Positions 1 to 5,521 of a DNA stretch of 8,088 nt are shown here, piece by piece. The position numbers and the translations under genes were made by a program. The notes under the pieces are model-generated. The model did no database searches. It was given only the letters and a program-made list of their open reading frames with translations, and was not told the origin of the DNA. Within the stretch, counting starts at the first letter, position 1. Each line of letters begins with the position of its first letter. Source of the DNA: Bacteroidales bacterium. GTDB lineage: Bacteria > Bacteroidota > Bacteroidia > Bacteroidales > JAADJA01. Where the stretch lies: positions 1 through 8,088 of the forward strand of contig JAOZLR010000107.1 of NCBI GenBank assembly GCA_029934735.1. Direction: 5' to 3'.

Positions 1-3
1 ATC

Positions 4-60
4 ATGAAAAAACTAATTACATTAATTCTGAGTTTTGCTATTTTCGGAATAGCTAATGCC
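4..60 (+). other. Sec signal peptide of the beta-helix protein
   Basis: Residues 1-19 begin with MKK, continue through a hydrophobic stretch (LITLILSFAIFGI), and end with the small-residue motif A17-N18-A19 before T20-D21. This is a standard signal peptidase I site. There is no lipobox cysteine, so it is not a lipoprotein. Sec export to the periplasm is the expected first step before T9SS. Confidence 0.9.
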
Positions 61-3000
61 ACAGATGTTTCAGGAATAATCAGTGCTAACACTACCTGGA
101 ACAGTGCAGGAAGCCCTTACATTGTAACAGGAGATATTACTGTTAACAATGGTGTCACACTAACAGTAGATCCCACTGTTGAAGTGAAATTCGACAGTGG
201 TAGAAAAATGTATATTTACGGAACAATATCTGCCAGTTCAGCAACATTTACATCTAACCAGGCAGTCCCTGCACCAGGTGACTGGCAATTCATACAGATT
301 GGTAATACTTCTTATTCCGGAGTCGCCAGCTTAACAAGTTGCGTTATGCAATATGCACAAAAATTTTATATCTATAACGGGACAGCCACTCTAACGAACA
401 CAAATATTGAATTCTTTTATTATTACGGTATTGAAGTTAATGACGTTTTAAATATGACAGGAGGGCTGATCGATTTGTCCGGTTACTTCAGCTCTTACGG
501 GTACGGTCTGTATGCTAAAGACGGCTCTGTTTGCAGTTTAAACAATGTGAGCATTATCAATGGCAAATATGGCATTAATATGACAACGTCTTCACAGGTA
601 GACCTTACTGACTGCACCATAACTTCCAATGTATGGCCTGTGTATTTTGGCGGTCCCGGTGATTTATCAATAAACGGCACCTGCGACTTTTCAGGAAATA
701 CAAGAGATGCTTTATATGTATATGCCAGTGGAATGAGTAAAAACTGGACACTTCCTTTTGTAAATGTCCCTTATTATTTCCGTACAAATTTCACTGTAAA
801 CAACACATATACACTTACCATTGCTTCAGAAAATATCATTAAATTTCCGATCCATACGAGTTTGATAATAAGTGGAAAGCTCATAGCAAATGCCGGTGTA
901 GGTAAAAATATCTTTTTTACTTCCGAACGGGACGACAACTGGGGAGGCGACACCAATAATGATGGATCAACCACGGCTCCTGCCATCAGCGATTGGTATG
1001 GTATCAGGTTTTACGATGAAAGTGATAATTCAAGTGTTATGAGAAGGTGTAAGCTCAGATATGCAGGATATAGCAGTATTGGGGGCATCTCTTTATACGA
1101 TGCAGGTCCGACTATCGACCTTTGTGAACTCCAGCAGAACTACTTTGGCGCCTATTTTCAGAATGCATCTACTCCAACTTTCACCAACAACACAGTAGGA
1201 TCAAGTTCCAAAACTCCTATTGCTATGTCGTTCGAGGCAAACCCTGTATTCACTAATAATATTCTCTCCTTTATGGATAATGAATACGATGCCATCGGTT
1301 TATTGGGAGGCACATTAACGGCAAACGCTCATATTATAAAGCGTGATTTCACTACAGTTAGCAATATAACCTATGTAATGCTTGCCCAAATTACAGTTCC
1401 TTCAGGATTTACACTTACAATTGACCCGGGAATTGTTATTAAATCTTCATCCTATACATACCGGATCATTATTAAAGGAAAATTAGTTTGCGATGGAACT
1501 GTATCGCAAGGGATAACTTTTACTTCAGTAAAGGATGATAATTTCGGAAATCCGAACGACACTAATAAAGATGGAACAAGTACCACACCAGTTATCAATG
1601 ATATGGGTGCTATCATCTTTGAAGATGGACATGATCCAACCTCAATTTTGGATTATGTACTGATGAAGTACGCAAGTGTTTACAGTTACTATTATGTTAA
1701 TGGCGGTTCTAATCACTACCTGAATGCTTGTGCAGTTGCTACTATCAGTTCATTAAGCACTCCAGCCGGCCCAACCATATCAAATTGCGAATTCAGGGAG
1801 CTTAATTATGGAGTCTCCTGTTACCAGGCATCCAACCCTGTAATTAGCAATAACAATATGATCAACATTTCTAATACACCGTTCTCCATAGCTGCTTCTG
1901 CTACTCCAGCTTTTTCAGGCAACACATTTACCAATGTTGGAATAAATGCCCTGGGATTAATTGGGCACAATGTTATTAATAATGGAACAATATTTAAGCG
2001 TAACGTTGCCGGTTACACAAATATTACCTACGTACTTTTAGAACACTTAACAGTTATGAATAGTACTTATCTGAATATTGAATCGGACGTAGTTATTAAA
2101 ATGTGGGATAAGAGGTGGTATATTGATGGTGGATTTAAAACGGATGGCACATCTTCTGAACATGTTATTTTCACATCCTTAAATGATGACAATGTGGGCA
2201 ATCCTTTGGATACAAATGGTGATGGTAATTTCACTTCACCGGCAGCCGGCAATTGGGATTTTATTGAATTCAGGGATAACAGTGATGACAGTTATTGTAA
2301 GCTGGATTATACTGATCTCCTTTATGGAGGGGGTGGAGGTTCGAGTTATGGAATGGTACGATGGACCAATGCTGCTGCAAAAATGAACTATTCATTAATT
2401 GATCGGTCTTCATCCTTTGGAATGTGGATTAATGGAAATTCCGATCCTGTTATCGATAATGTGAACATTCAGAATTGCACATCTGATCCCATTGCTATGT
2501 CATTCACAGCCAATCCAACATTTACTAACATCACATTTACAGCCAATCTCAGTAACGGAATATTCATTATAGAAGGATTATCAGGATATTCATTGTCTAC
2601 AAATGAAACCCTGACAAAAAGGAGTGTGGCAGGATTTACTAATATTGCATATATTATGGATGATCTCACCATCACTTCCAATGCAATACTTACGGTTGAA
2701 GAAGGTATTATTTTCAAATTCAGGGGATCCTATTTTATTGGAATATATAATCATGGCGGACTCAATGCAACAGGATTGTCGGGAGAGAGAATAATTTTCA
2801 CTTCCATCAGAGACGACTCTGCCGGAGGTGATACTAATAATGATGGTAGCAGTACAACTCCAACAAATAATGACTGGGATGGTATTTTATACTATGAAAC
2901 AGGAGATGACACTCAAAACAAGTTGATATATTGTGAGTTAAGATATACAGGAGGTGGATATTCCAGTCCATGGGGATCCAGTTCACACTTAGGTGCTGCA

Positions 3001-5400
3001 CGTGTTAAAGATGCTAAAGTAACTATCGACCATACAATTTTCCAGCAAGGTTACGGTTCGGCAGTAGGCGTTTACGGATCAGCTTATCCAGAGATTACAA
3101 ACTGTGAAATGTATAATATTACCGGAGAACCTATCTTTATGTCAATGTTCTCAAATCCAACATTTTCGAACAATACAGTAGCCAATATCGGACGATTGGC
3201 CATTGGTGTTCAACCCGAAACCTATTCTCAAACTGCAACTGTCCCCCAACGTAATTTTGCAGGATATACAAACATAACCTACATGCTATACACCTCTACA
3301 ATTAATTCAGGAACTACTATAACAATACCGGCTGGAACTGTCTTTAAATCTATGGGTAACCACTTAACAATCAATGGCAAATTATTAGTAGCAGGAACTA
3401 CAGCTGATTCAGTGGTGTTCACCGATTACAGGGATGATGCCTATGGAAATCCTGCAGACACAGAACAAAACGGCTCGGCAACTACTCCTACAACATATGG
3501 ACTATATTTCATCTTTAATGATATCAGCGACGATGCCAGTTATATAAACAATACCATAATACGGTATTCTACTTCTGTTGTAAGACTTAACAGTGCTTCT
3601 CCGACAATAATAAATAGTACTTTTTATAAAGTTGACTATGGTATTACCAATTCAGGAGTTTGCACACCTAATATTATTAATAATACATTTGATGATCTTG
3701 ATTTTGCTCCTATGAGTATATCCCTGGTTTCATATCCTGCTGTAACCACAGGAAATATAATCTCAGGTTCTACATATAAAGGTATAGGGGTTAATAATAA
3801 TGAAACTTTAACACAAGATGTTACTTTACCCAAGCGTACATTTGGTGGAGTTGACAATATTCCTTATCTCTTTAGTATTTATACTATTGGAACCGGGGTA
3901 ACACTTACTATTGATCCCGGGGTAATTTGCAAATTCTCCAATAGCGGTTCAATGGCTGTTAATAATGGCCTGATTGCAGAAGGAGTAGCATCTTCAGGTG
4001 GATATATTGTGTTTACAAGTTTAACAGATGATTTTTATGGCGGCGATTCAAATTCAGATGGAACAGCCACATCTAACGGGTCAATTACATGGGATGGAAT
4101 TACTATTAATGATATAGCTTTAGACAATGACACCCGGTTTGCAAATTGCATTTTCAGATGGGCAAAATATGGAACAGGATATGGAATCAGAACAATAAGT
4201 GCAAAACCGTCAATATTGAATTGTTCTTTTAACAATTGTGATTATGGAGTATATGCAACAGCAGCTTCCCAGCCTACCATTAATTACTGCGATTTCTTTG
4301 ATATAACAACTATGGCAGTGAACAATGTAAATCAGTCATTCGAGATTGATGCGACAAACTGTTGGTGGGGAGATGACTCAGGACCTACTCATTCCGGAAA
4401 TCCGGGAGGTACAGGCGAGACTGTTTCTGATGAAGTGAATTATAACCCTTATGGCACGAGTGGGGCTATTAACCCACTATTGGGCGATGTTAGTTTAAAC
4501 AGCATTGTACAGGCTTATGATGCTTCACTGGTTCTACAGCATGTTGCATCCTTAATTGTCTTAAACCCCACTCAGCAAGGCGTTGCTGACGTAAGCGGTA
4601 ATGGCTCTATATTAGCTTACGATGCATCATTAATATTGCAATATGTAGTTGGTCTTATCAATTACTTCCCTGCGGCCCTGTTAGACCCCTTGCCTGCATT
4701 TGTTTCAGATGTGGAACTGATGGTCGGCAATACAGAGGTTTATCCGGATGATGAATTCACAATGCCAATTAGTATTTCAAATGTATCGGGACTATACGCT
4801 ATGGAGATGACAGTAAGTTATGACCCGGAAATAATTAAAGCAACCGATGTTGTATGTCTGATACCGGGAATGAATGTTTCATTTAAAATAAACCAGGAAG
4901 CAGGAACTGTAAAAATTGCTTTTGCAGGAATTGAATCTCTTGAATATGCAATGGATGCAGCGAACATTATCTTCCAGGTGATGGATGGTGTTACAAATAT
5001 TACAACTCCCGTTACAGCAAAATACTTTATGGCAAACGAAACCGACCTAAGCTGGAATGTAACAGACGGTTCTGTAACAATTAAAGGGTTTACAATAGGT
5101 TTAGGAAATGATTATAACAATAAAAACAGACAGCTTTCATGCTATCCAAATCCATTCAGCAATCAATTGAATATTTATTACCAGGTAGTTGAAAACAGAC
5201 AAAATGTTGTTATTGTAGTTTATGATATCTATGGACAACTGGTGGACGAAATTGCAAATGGGCCTCACGATGCTGCAACATATAATATTTCGTGGAACGG
5301 TAATAACGAGCAAGGGATAAAACTACCGAATGGCACTTACTTTATCAGGATGATTTTACAGGATAAAGTGATAACTCAAAAAATTCAGATTGTCAGATAA
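4..5400 (+). CDS. Large exported beta-helix protein with dockerin, cohesin and T9SS sorting domain
   Basis: Seen: a 1798-residue ORF. Residues 1-19 form a signal peptide (MKK, hydrophobic core, ANA cleavage site). Residues 23-1485 are a right-handed parallel beta-helix rich in short beta-strand/Asn-turn repeats, ending in a conserved NCWWGDDSGP cap at 1452-1461. Residues 1494-1556 are a dockerin-like calcium-loop pair, 1568-1695 a cohesin-like domain, and 1711-1798 a type A T9SS sorting domain beginning near YPNPF (1714-1718). Family knowledge: such proteins cross the outer membrane by T9SS and are anchored on the surface or released. Inferred role: a surface adhesin or glycan-binding rod. 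No lyase catalytic residues could be identified, although polysaccharide-lyase-like helices share this fold. The ATG at 4 is preferred because a complete signal peptide follows it directly; only three bases upstream are visible, so its promoter is outside the window. The next gene follows after 55 bp on the same strand. Confidence 0.93.
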   Translation: MKKLITLILSFAIFGIANATDVSGIISANTTWNSAGSPYIVTGDITVNNGVTLTVDPTVEVKFDSGRKMYIYGTISASSATFTSNQAVPAPGDWQFIQIGNTSYSGVASLTSCVMQYAQKFYIYNGTATLTNTNIEFFYYYGIEVNDVLNMTGGLIDLSGYFSSYGYGLYAKDGSVCSLNNVSIINGKYGINMTTSSQVDLTDCTITSNVWPVYFGGPGDLSINGTCDFSGNTRDALYVYASGMSKNWTLPFVNVPYYFRTNFTVNNTYTLTIASENIIKFPIHTSLIISGKLIANAGVGKNIFFTSERDDNWGGDTNNDGSTTAPAISDWYGIRFYDESDNSSVMRRCKLRYAGYSSIGGISLYDAGPTIDLCELQQNYFGAYFQNASTPTFTNNTVGSSSKTPIAMSFEANPVFTNNILSFMDNEYDAIGLLGGTLTANAHIIKRDFTTVSNITYVMLAQITVPSGFTLTIDPGIVIKSSSYTYRIIIKGKLVCDGTVSQGITFTSVKDDNFGNPNDTNKDGTSTTPVINDMGAIIFEDGHDPTSILDYVLMKYASVYSYYYVNGGSNHYLNACAVATISSLSTPAGPTISNCEFRELNYGVSCYQASNPVISNNNMINISNTPFSIAASATPAFSGNTFTNVGINALGLIGHNVINNGTIFKRNVAGYTNITYVLLEHLTVMNSTYLNIESDVVIKMWDKRWYIDGGFKTDGTSSEHVIFTSLNDDNVGNPLDTNGDGNFTSPAAGNWDFIEFRDNSDDSYCKLDYTDLLYGGGGGSSYGMVRWTNAAAKMNYSLIDRSSSFGMWINGNSDPVIDNVNIQNCTSDPIAMSFTANPTFTNITFTANLSNGIFIIEGLSGYSLSTNETLTKRSVAGFTNIAYIMDDLTITSNAILTVEEGIIFKFRGSYFIGIYNHGGLNATGLSGERIIFTSIRDDSAGGDTNNDGSSTTPTNNDWDGILYYETGDDTQNKLIYCELRYTGGGYSSPWGSSSHLGAARVKDAKVTIDHTIFQQGYGSAVGVYGSAYPEITNCEMYNITGEPIFMSMFSNPTFSNNTVANIGRLAIGVQPETYSQTATVPQRNFAGYTNITYMLYTSTINSGTTITIPAGTVFKSMGNHLTINGKLLVAGTTADSVVFTDYRDDAYGNPADTEQNGSATTPTTYGLYFIFNDISDDASYINNTIIRYSTSVVRLNSASPTIINSTFYKVDYGITNSGVCTPNIINNTFDDLDFAPMSISLVSYPAVTTGNIISGSTYKGIGVNNNETLTQDVTLPKRTFGGVDNIPYLFSIYTIGTGVTLTIDPGVICKFSNSGSMAVNNGLIAEGVASSGGYIVFTSLTDDFYGGDSNSDGTATSNGSITWDGITINDIALDNDTRFANCIFRWAKYGTGYGIRTISAKPSILNCSFNNCDYGVYATAASQPTINYCDFFDITTMAVNNVNQSFEIDATNCWWGDDSGPTHSGNPGGTGETVSDEVNYNPYGTSGAINPLLGDVSLNSIVQAYDASLVLQHVASLIVLNPTQQGVADVSGNGSILAYDASLILQYVVGLINYFPAALLDPLPAFVSDVELMVGNTEVYPDDEFTMPISISNVSGLYAMEMTVSYDPEIIKATDVVCLIPGMNVSFKINQEAGTVKIAFAGIESLEYAMDAANIIFQVMDGVTNITTPVTAKYFMANETDLSWNVTDGSVTIKGFTIGLGNDYNNKNRQLSCYPNPFSNQLNIYYQVVENRQNVVIVVYDIYGQLVDEIANGPHDAATYNISWNGNNEQGIKLPNGTYFIRMILQDKVITQKIQIVR
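70..741 (+). repeat. N-terminal beta-helix module without calcium loop
   Basis: Residues about 23-246 open with a motif common in Bacteroidota and other beta-helix proteins: TTWNSAGSPYIVTGDITV, then LTVDPTVEVKF. They continue through FTS (82-84) to GDW (92-94). The later modules have roughly the same order but carry an acidic insertion of some 17 extra residues between the FTS and W positions; this copy has only a short NQAVPAP linker there. It is therefore the divergent, or possibly ancestral-like, first copy of the repeat family. Confidence 0.7.
742..4455 (+). repeat. Six ~200-residue beta-helix modules with DxNxDG loops
   Basis: Protein-level repeats aligned by eye. Approximate bounds in residues: R1 247-445, R2 446-664, R3 665-871, R4 872-1081, R5 1082-1276, R6 1277-1484. 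Each starts with a (K/Q)R-x-(F/V)-x-G-(Y/F/V)-(T/D)-N-I-x-Y element (weaker in R1), then LTI-x-x-G-x-x-(I/F)-K, then (V/I)-x-FTS or FTD, then DD-x-x-G and an acidic loop. The loops start at residues 316, 519, 736, 943, 1152 and 1348, a spacing of 196-217 residues. The sequences are DTNNDG, DTNKDG, DTNGDG, DTNNDG, DTEQNG and DSNSDG, which resemble EF-hand or thrombospondin type 3 calcium loops. Most modules also carry a late element such as P(I/F)xMSFxANPxFTNN before the next start. Calcium binding is inferred from the motif. Confidence 0.82.
4483..4671 (+). other. Type I dockerin-like domain (internal)
   Basis: Residues 1494-1556 hold two calcium-loop plus helix segments. Loop 1 has D1495, S1497, N1499 and D1506, followed by ASLVLQHVASLI. 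Loop 2 has D1529, S1531, N1533, G1534 and D1540, followed by ASLILQYVVGLI. The 34-residue spacing and the near-duplicate YDASLxLQ helices are diagnostic of dockerins. Position 5 of each loop is Asn rather than the Asp of classical clostridial dockerins. Dockerins bind cohesins in cellulosomes; here the partner is unknown. The domain lies between the beta-helix and the cohesin-like domain instead of at the C-terminus. Confidence 0.87.
4705..5088 (+). other. Cohesin-like domain of the beta-helix protein
   Basis: Residues 1568-1695 show the cohesin pattern. There is an opening strand (VELMVGNTEVYPDDEFTMPI), then SNVSGLYAMEMTVSYDPEII, a central GTVKIAFAG segment, and a closing NIIFQV strand, ending in DGSVTIKG. 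These match the order of strands in cellulosomal cohesins, a beta-sandwich that receives dockerins. Whether it keeps dockerin binding cannot be read from sequence. A generic Ig-like linker is the alternative. Confidence 0.83.
5134..5397 (+). other. T9SS type A C-terminal sorting domain
   Basis: Residues 1711-1798 contain the hallmark YPNPF (1714-1718) followed by alternating strands, VYDIYGQLVDE, SWNGNNEQGIKLPNGTYFIR, and a closing KVITQKIQIVR. This is the type A T9SS sorting signal. In studied T9SS species it directs passage through the outer-membrane translocon and is usually removed during attachment to the surface. It firmly marks the protein as a T9SS cargo and the organism as Bacteroidota. 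Confidence 0.96.
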
Positions 5401-5455
5401 AAAGGTGGAAACACTATTATTTAACTAATTTGTTTAACCTTAAAAAACTGACAAA
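5401..5455 (+). promoter_or_regulatory. Intergenic leader with A-rich, Shine-Dalgarno-free start
   Basis: The 55 bp between the two genes ends in taaaaaactgacaaaATG. No purine-rich Shine-Dalgarno lies 5-12 bases from the start, and the A-rich context is what Bacteroidota commonly use. There is no strong hairpin with a T-run, and no properly spaced TTG/TAnnTTTG promoter was found. Read-through from the upstream gene, that is an operon, is the simplest reading. Confidence 0.5.
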
Positions 5456-5521
5456 ATGAAAAAGATCAAATATATTTTTACAATAATAGCGGTTGTGATG
5501 CTGGGGATTATTTCCCTGGCA
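5456..5521 (+). other. Sec signal peptide of the multi-cohesin protein
   Basis: Residues 1-22 start MKKIKY, run through a hydrophobic core (IFTIIAVVMLGII), and end with S20-L21-A22 before D23-N24-P25, a signal peptidase I type site. There is no cysteine at the cleavage point, so lipoprotein anchoring is not indicated. Confidence 0.88.

Noticed and set aside
742..4455. CRISPR array or DNA-level tandem repeat
   Set aside because: The periodicity is at protein level, about 600-650 bp per unit, with strong nucleotide divergence; there are no short identical repeats with unique spacers.
70..4455. Pectate lyase or other polysaccharide lyase activity
   Set aside because: The fold is compatible, but no catalytic motif was identified by eye and the calcium-type loops look structural; a fold-level similarity does not support an enzymatic call.
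5403..5408. AGGTGG resembling a Shine-Dalgarno site
   Set aside because: It lies 47 bases before the ATG, much too far to position a ribosome, and Bacteroidota rarely rely on such sites.
5390..5432. Possible Bacteroidota promoter (TTG at 5390-5392, TA-a-TTTG at 5426-5432)
   Set aside because: The -7 element has one spacer base rather than two, and the 33-base gap to the TTG is far from the usual spacing of about 19-21.
5402..5441. AAGGT...ACCTT inverted repeat between the genes
   Set aside because: Only 5 bp of stem with a loop of about 30 bases and no T-run; not a credible terminator.
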